Part shown: positions 33,501-43,586 of the stretch, piece after piece
Layout: every line of letters begins with the position of its first letter
Position numbering within the stretch: the stretch's first letter is position 1
The notes under the pieces: model-generated
Database searches by the model: none
Told to the model about the DNA's origin: nothing
What the model saw: only the letters and a program-made list of their open reading frames with translations
Program-made: the position numbers and the translations under genes
DNA from: Cucurbitaria berberidis CBS 394.84
Lineage: Eukaryota > Ascomycota > Dothideomycetes > Pleosporales > Cucurbitariaceae
Direction of reading: 5' to 3'
Length of the DNA stretch: 64,000 nt
Assembly (NCBI RefSeq): GCF_010015615.1
Contig: NW_024468937.1
Location: forward strand, 5,981,674 to 6,045,673

Positions 33501-34247
33501 GTCCTGTACGCTGGTACTCAGGGGAGAAGCATCCGCTGGCTTGGTATCTAGTGGCACAATGTGTATCTTGTTCGAGTTGCCTCTGTAGTTCATGGCCAGG
33601 TTTCCAAACATGCAATCGAGGCAGACATTGGCCAGGTCCGTCGACTCCTTGGCTCGTGCCTGCGCCTTGGCCCGGACTTGGGCATGCTCGTCGATGTTGG
33701 GCATGGACGAAATGGAGCTACCACGGGTGCGTATGCGAGTGAAGCCGCCGACCGTGGGCGAGGGGGGTGCGGTTGGCTCTGTTACGAGAGACGAGGTGCG
33801 CGCGTGCAGTGTTCCCAAGGTCGTCGGGCCTGCGGTGGGTTGACCAAGACTACCAACAGCGTTGCTGGCGCCAAAGGTGCGTGGCCGCGTGTTTGGCAGT
33901 GGGGGAGAGGCGGCGCGTGGTGGGGCAGGCTTCGAGTCGAACAAAATCGCCTTGGGCATGGCGGGCGTCTCATCCTGGGCGATGATGATGCGGCAGTCGC
34001 GCGGGTAGTCGAGGTCAATCTCAGGCAGAGGCCCGTCATGGCCGCTCCCGGGGGTCAAGGGTGCGGCGTGCAAGGGATACGGCTGGCCGTCGGCGTGGTA
34101 GAGGGTGCTCGTTTCAGGATAGAGCAAATGTCGCGTGTGGCTCTCTTCCGTGGCCGAGTCCAGCACAGTCGTGGGTTGGGGCTGCGACGCACTCGCCGCC
34201 TTGCGGGTGCTGAAGAGGTGGCCGATCATGTCTGGCAACGGGCGCAT
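30537..34247 (-). CDS. LST4: Folliculin-interacting protein homologue (FNIP/Lst4)
   Basis: Partner of folliculin (Lst7). The complex is a GTPase-activating protein for the RagC/Gtr2-type GTPase at the vacuole in amino-acid signalling to TORC1. Single exon, 1236 residues, ATG at 34247. The FNIP N-terminal domain shows CRIIIAQDE, AILFDSKPA, VCLDCMFGNLAMNYRGNSNKIHIVP, FITRMFSVTFPDDD and MYAITIILHLP. The middle domain has HWDVIMRALTSLQYVVQERIF and WLGRWAGRREQNFFFFNLLTAFLGNHTEWL, then IVSPDKMAARRLIYLLAAFLP. Long Ser/Pro-rich loops separate these from the C-terminal domain (ERWIDVCSALIADTGAFTIKRI). The disordered loops make it longer than yeast Lst4. IML1 is the next gene upstream on the same strand. 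Confidence 0.9.
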   Translation of the reverse strand: MRPLPDMIGHLFSTRKAASASQPQPTTVLDSATEESHTRHLLYPETSTLYHADGQPYPLHAAPLTPGSGHDGPLPEIDLDYPRDCRIIIAQDETPAMPKAILFDSKPAPPRAASPPLPNTRPRTFGASNAVGSLGQPTAGPTTLGTLHARTSSLVTEPTAPPSPTVGGFTRIRTRGSSISSMPNIDEHAQVRAKAQARAKESTDLANVCLDCMFGNLAMNYRGNSNKIHIVPLDTKPADASPLSTSVQDATSSLGRAEGLRRRSNLAKSFTPANLPLDIPRRDYNDSAPKEPKRRTIFITRMFSVTFPDDDHDARTPTPQSSLPKGSGFPFPSTTNNSAAPKPLPYPSHIRKSPMYAITIILHLPISHTSSTLRPSSRGANIRPPAHLSTSVPGQDSLGSSLDSDRRAGWAFIDSNLGVESLLSSSMSSDVDDRVDVVGQHWDVIMRALTSLQYVVQERIFAHFKSPDAVSPPQLHQHRHQPSRTSLRDASLHPARRPLKLQPNALMMDKEIQIAAELTGNRVVSGMRIPRVMTGQGKWGVWREEARWLGRWAGRREQNFFFFNLLTAFLGNHTEWLNVLGPKWHRKRHREQQKATAGENLTIPNRTVIVSPDKMAARRLIYLLAAFLPPSAPTVGESASFMRPSTSTSLRAYSQSPPTNMPPSRKQSLRRQINRRPKGKQSMTNMRLQPSHPQSIHHSPNDALIERSEPGVIETPDTARPANHSRRSSAHSIRSSLVIPSMSDGPTTTKSSMSTTSTATPQTAVPVAHFTLPRTKSSGPMPDQRPESSDSLASVNLIHTLQKSGTGQTSIASNDSSNTSRWSGFMNFWSGRRSSSTDQSDYFQTTDDGVGYRGQERPRSQLEQMVQELSMDRVFEGDGYDFPKLNHDINDNNLPDVYPIGGSSGVPASAARPIPERQRTFDTPLKLSVNEKDGVIDVDIPLPDFGSPLQSPLLGGCGSASSQHGSSFGESSILSMPYCEPEQPVNAAGWLSQFHPDFAVQAIKPYQELERDVKRAMSAEPTPLNSVTTPSLESGPLERWIDVCSALIADTGAFTIKRISLRRLVKLIPTPTYQPSAMTPGIAGMPPGRSQYGNPYTAGTVAPMMTEVHLAEKFIEEPIMDFDATLIDSVDRVLAQSGEATRVNLTDSSRSNTRRGRRDTRPDTDAIPHVEVSQTDCKGVIFDALESIVKKVTAERSGKDELKEEDEKKSVRTVQPKTATDSSLKEGIRRWLTLVE

Positions 34248-34675
34248 TCCTCCATCCAGAGAAGGATGGCGTGCTGCTGATCTTATTGGGGGTGCAGAGA
34301 GCCGTGGGGCATGTGAAGGGCTCGAACTAGGTGCTGGCGGACTGGATAACCCATGGCAGCCAGTCGGTGCCTGCGTCCAAAGTGGCTGCTTGCGGTCGTC
34401 GTCGTTGTCGTCGTATCACCCCCAGTGCGCACTGTCGAGGCAGTAGGCAGGAATAGGCACTTTTCGAGTGTGGTCGCGTGCCGAGGGGTGGGAGGAGGGG
34501 CGCGCTGTTGTCTTGTGGGCTGCGTTGGTCGTCGTGTCGTCCAAGGTGGAGGGGAGTCTTGGTGGTGTCTAGCGAAGACGGTTCCGCGGTGCTTAGTGAT
34601 GAGAAAGGCGGTGAGGACCCATGGGGAAGCGCATCGACCAACGACGTGCCGGGCATCAGCCTACCTAGCTAGAAA

Positions 34676-34705
34676 GATAGGATAGGATAGGATAGGATAG
34701 GATAG
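34676..34705. repeat. GATAG microsatellite, 6 copies
   Basis: Six perfect tandem copies of GATAG. Each unit junction also forms GGATAG, so the array offers repeated GATA-factor half sites, though a simple slippage origin is enough to explain it. Confidence 0.95.
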
Positions 34706-34767
34706 ATGGAATAGCAATGCTTACACTGCTATTCAAAGCTTGCTCTCACTTGCTCAATCTTCATCAG

Positions 34768-34907
34768 TCCTCAGTCTTCACTCCTCAGTCTTCACTCCTC
34801 AGTCTTCACTCCTCAGTCTTCACTCCTCAGTCTTCACTCCTCAGTCTTCACTCCTCAGTCTTCACTCCTCAGTCTTCACTCCTCAGTCTTCACTCCTCAG
34901 TCTTCAC
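34768..34907. repeat. 14-bp minisatellite, 10 perfect copies
   Basis: The unit TCCTCAGTCTTCAC is repeated ten times without a mismatch, with degenerate half copies just upstream (TCATCAGTCC). Because 14 is not a multiple of three, a protein reading would change frame each unit, so the array is unlikely to be coding. It lies 44 bp upstream of a doubtful plus-strand small gene. Confidence 0.95.
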
Positions 34908-34950
34908 TGGCTCACGTTATTGGGTAGTTTCGCCCGACGCTCACTGTGAC

Positions 34951-35396
34951 ATGGCCGGCCCTCCTAGCCAAGCTCAAATCATCCAAAGCCACCAGCAGAG
35001 ATTCCACCAACTCATCTACCATGTGCTATTCCGAACACGGCACGAGCACCAAATCCGACAATTTGGTAGGCATGAGGCTGACGTTGATTACGAACCATGA
35101 TTTCTCGTGTCGGCTGATAACAATTTACAACGTCAAGGCAATACTACATGAATTCCCATCGTCGTACAGACAACTACTTGGAGTACAAGGACTTGTTGAC
35201 CCCGGTAAGCAGAACGCCCCGGGCGAGCAGTTGTGTTTTTCGTCCTGCAGAATGCAAGACCAACGAGCACAAGGAGCTCAAGAATACATACAAATGTGTC
35301 TTCATACCCAACGCCGAGATTCCAGACTGCAACAGAAAACTTCACTCTAGACCCAACTCAGACAACCCATCGACTTCAACTGTACCCGCATGCTAG
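34951..35396 (+). CDS. Hypothetical small protein (doubtful)
   Basis: ATG at 34951 opens MAGPPSQAQIIQSHQQRF, continuing HQLIYHVLFRTRHEHQIRQF. A donor GTAGGC follows at 35066, and an acceptor CGTACAG at 35169 restores the frame as DNYLEYKDLLTP. Without further splicing the frame ends at 35394-35396 after about 113 residues. A second intron (GTAAGC at 35203 to CTGCAG at 35248) would send it into another frame towards 35628. I do not recognise the protein. It would overlap the 3' end of IML1 by 4 bp on the opposite strand. The helical, His/Gln-rich first exon reads like protein, but support is weak. Confidence 0.25.
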
Positions 35397-38300
35397 GTGG
35401 CACCGCCTGAACTCCCCTGACTATCTTGCCTTTTGGGTGAATTTTCCCCAATCGTGTCCGCAATACTCCCTCTTTTCCCCAGAGTCGACGTACTGCCCTC
35501 GCTCCCCTGCCTTCGAGCAGCAATGCCACTCGGCGTGCCAATGTTCATTTCAGACACCCCACCAGCAAACCCGCGCTCACCTCTCCCCATCAGTGGCGAA
35601 CTCATCCATCCAGTATTCGCTGGACTAGCTTCGCGAATACTGATTGCAGGTGGCAGTCCTAGAATTGGTATTTTATCATCCAGTACCGGAAGACTGCGAG
35701 GTGAGGGCGAAGGAGTTTGTTTGAAAGCTTCGTTGTAAAAAGCCGAAAGCAGACCTGCGTTTGAGCAAAACGCTTCGAACTCGTCTTTGACTTGCTCTGG
35801 CGTTACCATTGTTGCGTTTGCAAGTGGTATCGTAACCGCTTGCGGCTTCTCCTGCAAGGCTAGAGCGGTGTGTAAAAGACTCGAGTCCTGGACAGGTCGT
35901 GTAAGAGGACTAGCAAACGGGCTTCGATGTGGGTTCGCGCGCTCAGCGGGTGTGGACGGTAGCCTACTGCTTTGACTGCCGTCTGCTGTTGCCTTTTTAT
36001 GCTCATACGGATCTACTTGTCGGATTCTGCTGTTATCCTTTGCGCGATTATGCGCCAGACGATTGGCGAGCAATATAAAATTACCATCGTCTGTAATCTG
36101 CACAAGTAGAGTTCCGCTACGGTGGATAAACTGAGTGAACTTGTAATCTGGGTTACCCCAAGAGTAAGTGACTTCCACGTCAGAAGGAAACGCACTAGCG
36201 GCTTCCACGTCGAGTACAAAATTCAATTTTCGTAACAAAGCTTTCTGGTATGCGAACTTATCCGTCTTTGAGTACTGTGGAGACAGATGTGCTGCATCCC
36301 AGACGGCTTCAGGTTGAGGCTCGGGAGGCTGCAGTGCAAGTTTGACCGAGTAGGGCGATCGAAAAGGATGGTGGTCGACTATGTTCGCAACCTCAGCCAT
36401 AGGGACTTCGACGAGCTTCAGGCCATATTTCTCAACACTGGTAGCCCAGGTGACAATCGCGTCTTCAATTAGTTTCGCGGTAACATTCATCCAATCGATG
36501 CGAATGTGGTAGCAATTATCAGGGTTGTGGAGACGATCGTAGTGTAGTGAGATGATTTCCGGGCGATATGACCGTTTGCGAGGGTCCACATCGTACCGCA
36601 TGACGCGCGACAAGACGACCTGGCGCTTGGGACTGCCAGCATGGGTAGGTGTCCTCCCGCCCTCCTGTATCGAACCAGAGTTACTGGACGAAGAGTCGCC
36701 TGTACTAGGCCGAGACTTGGTGCTCTTTGTCGCAAGAGGGGATGTTCGAGGTACTTCTGTTAGTGGGGTCGAAGGGACCGACTTGTCTGTCTTACGCATA
36801 CCGAACCAGCCCATCCGTGACTCTGGTCGAGGAGCTCTGTACTCTGCTGCAATCTGAAAAAAGAAGTTTCCGTCACGGAACTGGTGTCTCCTATGCACAT
36901 GTTGAAATAGGCCTTTGATCATAAGCTCGTTTCCAAGCGCTATCGCCTCATCACGGGTCTCGATATCCTTGAAGTTGGATAATAGCCAGTTTGTGAGGTC
37001 GAATCCAAGGAAACAGTTATAGTGTAACTTCCAATGCCAGCGCCGATCCAACATTTGAATACCCTTCTCGCCCTGCAAATCCTCGGCAAGCTTCTTGATA
37101 TCGATATTCGACGTATGATGCTTCTCTGCATCGGAGAAGAGGGAGGCCTGAAACTCACTATCGGCATCATCGAACAATCCAGGGTCAGGGCCAGCTGCTA
37201 TAATCGCCGAAGGATCCCGGGTGTGGTACTCGATAGCAAGCGGATTGGGATCCTTTTGCTTTGTCGAGGTTGCAGGCTGAACGTAGCGTTCCTCTGGGGG
37301 AACATAGCGGAACTTCTGCCACACCTGGGTCAACTTCCTGATACCTTCTAGACGAATCTCTTCTTCGGAATCTTCGGTAAGCATGGGTAGTGGCCGTCGA
37401 TTTACAGTTGGTATTTCGACAGGGATCAAGACAAATCGAGCTCTCCAAAAACGTAAAATTTCGGATAATTCATCGTGATAACCTGCCAAAAATGTGTCGA
37501 TGAAATTCCAGTTATACTCTTTTCGCGGAGGTCGCAAGATGACATCCCGTGGGTCGTAAGTTTGTTCAAACGCTGTGCGAATGTACGGCCTATACGGGAA
37601 CGGTGTGTCAATGCCAGCAGACGACTCCAGAGCCGTGATAGGCTTTCGATTGTATCGACGCACCTCTACCTCCCCTCCGGCCATGCACACCAATTGGTGG
37701 ATGCTGTTGCCTACGCTCATGAAGACAGTATCTCCGTCAGTTGACATGTACTCGGGGTCTAAAATGCTCGCTAGAGTCTTCTCATGTCTTCCTGAAAATT
37801 CTGCGACAGATGAACCGACAACAACCTGAAAGCCATGGGAGAGCCGAAAGGCAATAAGTTCTTTTATCAAAGCCTCTCTACTCTTAGGGGCTTCTAGCAT
37901 ATCGTCGTCATCATTTTGAGTGATTTTGTAAGGGCTCTCATTATATTCTGTTGCCACCTGATCGGCTGTAGGGAACCACTCGTGGGTTAACGGCACGGCC
38001 GCAGGTGAGCAAAGCGATCTCCATTTCATCGTACCCGTTCTCAGAGCTCTTGGAAAGACGTGATGCCAGCGTCGGTATTGGTTCTTAGAGTTGATGCTGT
38101 TCTTCTTGGGATTGCAAGGGTTCACTAGAACTGCCCACGGTGCGATCGCGCTCGTTGGCGACAACGTCCGGGGGACTTCTTTTGCACCGCTACTGGAGGA
38201 TAGATCTGGTTTGGGCCCAATATAGTCACCTAGTGCTCGCGCCCCAGCGAGGAGGAACGTAGACCCTGGATCCTTCATAACGGAACCAGGATGGGAGGGT

Positions 38301-41296
38301 ATAGACGCCTGTCTGGGCTGTATACCCCTGACGGTCTCGACAGATCGGCTCGCTTGGTCAGAAGAAAGCGACTCGGCAGTAGCAGGGCCCACCCGCGACA
38401 CAGTTCTGATTGCAATGGGCTGAGAGGGTTTCTCCGTGGTAGTCAGTCGTGTACTTGCTAACCTTTCGGCAATGGCGCCCTTTTGATTCTTCTCAACAGT
38501 CAACATCGCAGGCTTCACTTTGCCCTGGCTTATGTCAATAGTTGCATCTGCAATGGTTGGCTTTGCTGCTGCTGCTTTCCCACCGAAGCTGATCTGTCTG
38601 AGAAACCAATTCGATGGCCTCCTGTTCACTTCGGCTGTGACTAATGGTACACTACTAGTACTAGATATAGAAGGAAGACCAGCCCGCCTTGGAGGGGACG
38701 GCACTCGACTGGGAGCTGGAGATTGTCTTGGGGTGTATCGTAGAGACTTTGGTTGATCTTCCGAGTCTTCCGATGTACCTCGCTGATGCAAACTTGAACG
38801 ACCAACATCGACACTATTCTTCGCTAGAGTTTTCTGTCGTTGTAGGACGTCGGCTCGTGGGGCAAGCTGTACCTTGCTCTCTGAAAGCCGATATGCACTG
38901 TCTCGTGAAGAGTGACTCTCAAGATCTCTCGACGTTTCACGCATTAGTTGCGGATAGGTAGCATCCAATGCTGGCCGGGCGTTCTTGCCAAAGGAAGGTG
39001 CCATGCTGCGGAAGGAAGCTGATAGATATGATCCTCTAGATAGTCCTGCGGAACCACTAGACAGATGGGCACTTGACCTTCGCCGATCTACTTGAAGCTG
39101 CTCGGTTTCCGAGGGTCTGTCTATAAGAAGAGAGAATACTCCGTCGTCATAAGCCTCCATCCAGGTTTTGTGGGCCGTCCTACTCTCGTCAAGCTGGTCA
39201 TCGCTATAATCCTTATCACCCCCGGACGAATAGGAGCCTGTCGCAATCGTTGAAGTCTTCAGTAAAGGGGCCTTGCTATGGCTCTTGTTCTGAGGGTGTT
39301 CGAAAGCTGGGCGCAAGTAATGTGGATACATGGGATCTTCTTCCAGATAAGGGATAGAGATATCGCCCAACTCATTTTCCATGACGCCCATCATTTGTAA
39401 TTCATAAAGACGGCAACGGAGAGCAAAGATCCTACCCTTCTTGCGCGATTTCTTGACAATTTTGTCAGCCTTCCTTGGCTTCGTCAGTTCCAAGATCTCT
39501 TCAGATGTCCCGGACCAGAATGACACGTCGACCCAGTAAGGCATCGCGAATCTCCAGTCATCTGGTGCATCTAAAGAAGAGAGAGTTGGATCTTGTATCA
39601 AATTTCCACCTAGCTGTACAGATGATGTGCGTAACATAGAGCCGAAATTGGGTTGATGCTGTCGAGGTGTTTTATCGTCTTCCTTTCCCATGTACTCCAT
39701 TGTTGGGTCGCGCCTCTCTTCGCTCTGCATAGCCTCTAAGTTTGATATTGAGCGAGGCGTACGGTATTTGAACAGGGGTACAGAGTGAAGTGGCATCGGC
39801 GACAGACATACCAAGTCAATGCCTATCCCCGAGCCTATCAAAGTATCCGTGGTCAGTTTGAGCATGTTGTAATCGACTTCGAAGACGCCAGTTCCTGGAG
39901 TGACAACTATAATAGATATACCTGTTCGAACGAGATCACGATCGATGTAGTCCTTCGCAAATTGAGATGCAGCCAGGTTGATTGCCTCGAGGATATTTCC
40001 TTGACTAGCAGGAGACGGCTGCCCAGCAACGATAGTGTCTGATACCGAGTGTTCTCCTTTCTCACATTTTGATGTCTGATTTATAGATTTGGTAACCAAT
40101 GACACCTCTCGAAGAAACGTCCGGAATTCCTTCTTTAGCTGATATAGAATGTTGATCCAGTCACCGCTAGCCATATCGCTAACGACAACTCGGTAGTAGT
40201 CTCTAAATGTTCCGGATTGAGATCCCGAATAGATATGACTCGTCGTGTCATCGGGGCGATCGGACAGAGACTCGCCATCGTACTGCATCCGCGTAAAGAG
40301 GATGATCGTGATTACATGTCTTGCATTGATCTTTGACCATCTTTTGAACAGATCTGGTAGGAAACCACTGACGACCTTGTTGAACATGATTTCGCCGGCG
40401 CCTTCAGCGTCAAAATCCCACATTTCCCGAGACATTTGGATGAATAGAACATATCGTGCGGACTCGCTGCGAAATACGGGTTTTGTTTTAGGCGAGAAAT
40501 AACCGGAGTGGACGGACTGCCCGTCGATGTAAATGTGCTTGATGGTTGCTTTGATCGTGCCCATGAATAGCAACTTTTGGTTCCGATAAACAGTTCGTTT
40601 ACTGAGCTCGGAGATCGCCATACGCCACATGTCTGCGCGTGCGAGATATTCGTCGCGAAAGACTAGTTCTACATGGTGGGCTTCATGTCGGTCTTCATCG
40701 GCCTTGATTTGTCAACTCCTGAACCATATTTGGAAACTATGTTGCATACCTCTGTCACTACGACTTGCATTCGATTACGAAACCCGAACACTTTCGCTAT
40801 CCTCTCAGCAATCGAAACCTATATCACAGGTCAAATCTAATGCAAAGGTCCCTTATCAAGCATAACTTACCTGTAAATTTGGGTGCTTGGATTTAAGGTC
40901 CATGGGGAGGGCTTTGGAGACAAACACATACGCCTTTTCGGTATCGATATCGCGTCCGCCAGGAATAGTTGAACCGTTTTCATCAACAGTTATCGTGGTG
41001 GATCCTCGGCGGGTCCTCTTCGCATGGCTATCGGCATTCGTGTCCCTGCCAGCACTCTCCGGTTTCGCTCGCGCTGTATCATTCTGTGTGCTCTCATGAG
41101 TCGATTGGAAATCCCGGACAGCAGTACCAGAGTTTATGGATACAATTTGAAGTAATGATCCGGGTGTTGTGGGGAGCTCAGGAAACTTCTCTTCGTTGAA
41201 CACAATGTCATCCCTCGAAAAGTTATCATCATGGGTCCATAAGGTGCATATTTTCTGCACCCTAGCCTGCTTGATGTTTGACACGGATTTGGGCAT
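35393..41296 (-). CDS. IML1: GATOR1/SEACIT subunit Iml1 (DEPDC5 homologue)
   Basis: Subunit of the vacuolar complex that acts as GAP for RagA/Gtr1 and so restrains TORC1 when amino acids are scarce. Exons 41296-40871, 40818-40750 and 40702-35393 give about 1934 residues; introns 52 and 47 bp. Conserved parts in order: CTLWTHDDNFSRDDIVFN and GSLLQIVSI (N-terminal domain), FGFRNRMQVVVTE, VELVFRDEYLARADMWRM, GTIKATIKHIYIDGQSVHSGY, and a longin/VWA-like region (SARYVLFIQMSREMWDFD). The DEP domain is near 1375-1452 (GIQMLDRRWHWKLHYNCFLG...GNFFFQIAAEY), followed by the C-terminal HIRIDWMNVTAKLIEDAI region. The start is the first in-frame ATG. A further ATG at 41391 could supply a 14-codon extra first exon or act as a uORF. 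Confidence 0.93.
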
Positions 41297-41878
41297 CTCG
41301 TCCCTGATGTTGAGAGGATGGGTGTTAGCTTTCTCCAGAGACCCCTTCACATGGCTTGCTCAATCTCGTAGCCCAAGCGTGGGATAGTCATCGTTTTAGG
41401 TGAAGCAGAGGATCGATACTCAGCAATAATCTGATTTGTGATAGAGGTTCGGTATGAATAACCAGTAATGTTGATATCTAAGGCTTTGAGATGATGTAAG
41501 TTGCGGCCGATGAGTTCAAATCACTAGCCGGGAGCCCGAGGTACCGCATGACGCCAAGACGCTAGATTTCGAGTGACTAAGCTCTTTCTGTCTTGACTAA
41601 CGGGCCCCCACTAATCAGACCGAGTAAGGTACAGTGTCTGATTATACATTACTACTGAAACGTAGTCCCTCTGTGCCTGAAAGTGAAGATAATTGAGGAA
41701 GAGATGAAGATTCTGATGGGGAAATAATGTTAACAATCGAAGCATAAAGTTAAGATGTCATGTTAGGTGTCAATTCATACTCCAGGGCTGCTATACTGGC
41801 TCTAGTCTCACATGCTTTCGTGTGCGTACCTTTCGTCGATTTAGTCTAATGTCACGATGTATGTGTTCAGCGCGACCC
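41297..41878. other. IML1 promoter and 5' leader, 582 bp
   Basis: AT-rich stretch between IML1 and the NAD(P)-binding protein gene, both minus strand. It holds the ATG at 41391 with its 14-codon frame (see findings). No other gene or repeat seen. Confidence 0.5.
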
Positions 41879-42800
41879 TCACAACTTGGCGATATTCTCT
41901 ATCATCGTCTCTAAGTCCTCCTCATCTACGGAATCCATGCCTTCTTTGGTTAGCTGCTGAATCGCCGTACTAACATCATCACGCCCATCGATAATGTCGA
42001 TCCAGCCCTTCGCACCCTCAGTTTCCAAGGCTGCCACAATAGCCCCCGCAACTGTAGCGCGGCTTGTCTTATCCCCAACCCCAATCTTCCCAACCTTGAC
42101 GCCACCTGCCTTCTCATCAGTCAGTGTTCCGGGTCGGAGACTGATCCCAGTGAAGCGCTCTTTGACAGGAACAGAATCTCTCGCCTCATTATCGTTGCGC
42201 TCTTTTGAGAGAATGGTCAGAACTTCGTCGGCAGCGACTTTAGCTTTATAGTAATTGGGCAATACTTCGTTGTTAATGTTTTGGGCGGCCTCCCAATCTT
42301 TGTCTGACCACCATGAGGGCCTGCTTCGGCGAGAGGCGAGATATGAGACTGTGAGAAATTTCTTGATGCTTGGTGTGTGGGTGCTCGCTTTTGTAAACGA
42401 GATGGCCGCATCGCGGTCAACGGCAAACGTCATCTCGGGACCTCCTTTGCCCCCAGCGCCTAATAACAATTAGCCGACGCAGTTCATGATGTTGCTTCAG
42501 CCAAGAAATCGATGAGCAACGAAAGAGCGTGCACTATAACATACCAGCACTCCAAACCACCCAATCTGGCTTGACTTGATCTAGAATCTTCTTCGCATCG
42601 GCCTCGCTCTTCACATCCGCAACGCTGCTGACGAGTACGCTTAGTTTACCCGGCTGCCCTTGCCCGAGCTTCTCAATGGTGGCCTTTTGCTCAGCGGTGC
42701 GGATCATGCCAGTGACATTCCAAGATTTAGCTAGCAAAAGAGGAGTCAAGAGCTGAGCGATTTTCCCGTGAGCTCCTATGAGAAGCACATGTGGAGCCAT
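41879..42800 (-). CDS. NAD(P)-binding Rossmann protein (atypical SDR / NmrA-like)
   Basis: Extended short-chain dehydrogenase-like protein of the group that includes yeast YMR090W. Reaction unknown. Exons 42800-42545 and 42459-41879 (85-bp intron) give 278 residues. The nucleotide loop is VLLIGAHGKIAQLL (GxxGxxx), followed by GMIRTAEQKATIEKLG, DVKSEADAKKIL and DWVVWSAGAGGKGGPEMTFAVDRDAA. YLASRRSRPSWW and YYKAKVAADEVL (YxxxK) then LRPGTLTDE complete the fold. These family marks agree in order and spacing. The stop at 41879-41881 follows IENIAKL. Confidence 0.88.
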
Positions 42801-43586
42801 TGTGAGTTAATCAAGTTGAATCGTGGAAATCGTGTAAACCAAAGGTAAAGATTGTGGTGTAAGAGGAAGTCAATCAAGGGCAGATTTTACAGTTCTGGTC
42901 ACTCAAAAGTGTCGCCATTGATGCCAAGTACGATTTCTAATATGACGTCGTTAATCCGACGCGAGCCGAGGAATACCTGGGTGCATATGAGCCGAGAATG
43001 AACAACACCCTCCTCCATTTGACACACTTCGATTGCGTGGTTTGAAGTTGGGAGGGCAATTGCCCATTCCGTTCAATTGAAGATGCCAATTGAAGTCACC
43101 AATGCCTGTTATCAGTAGGAATAGAATGACGAACACATATCCACTCATGGAAGGATGGATAAGTATAAGTTTGAGCTTTTTGATGGCTTTTAAAACAATT
43201 AACGATAAAGGTATCAAATGCTCACTCGAACCCATTGCTCCATCGCACCAGCCTCGCTCGAAGAAGAGAAACCCCACAAACCCGCTTTCTCATTCTCTAT
43301 CGCACGAAACTTAAAAGACTTGAGTAATACAGCGAGCGAGCTTCACAAGAAGCCACCAGCACCAGGAGATACGGCAGGAGAGGTAGGGGTATTTACAGCG
43401 GTGGCAAACGTATTATAGAAGCCTGAAATGCTCTCCTCTGCTGTTCCATGTTCTGTTCTTGGTACTCCGAAAACGCCATTTGCCATGCATTGCAATATAC
43501 AGTACTGGGAAAGAAAGAAAGACAAAAGGAAATCAGATGTGGTGGTGGTGATGCGATGTAGGCAGAAAAAGGAGAACGCCTGAAAA
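42801..43586. other. Intergenic, 786 bp
   Basis: Promoter of the NAD(P)-binding gene and 3' flank of PMC1. Nothing recognised; open frames are short and without splice support. Confidence 0.55.

Larger units (their letters stand above)
34248..34950. other. FNIP upstream region
   Basis: Contains the FNIP promoter side, a GATAG pentanucleotide repeat and a 14-bp minisatellite, listed separately. GC-rich open frames on both strands near 34250-34680 are compositional. No supported gene. Confidence 0.5.

Noticed and set aside
33561..34280. 239-codon plus-strand open frame over the 5' half of FNIP
   Set aside because: Mirror of a GC-rich, Ser/Pro-rich coding region; no ATG context, no motif, and the minus-strand FNIP protein explains the sequence.
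34768..34907. Regularly spaced repeats that might suggest a CRISPR array
   Set aside because: Unit is 14 bp, head-to-tail with no unique spacers, in a eukaryotic genome; it is a minisatellite.
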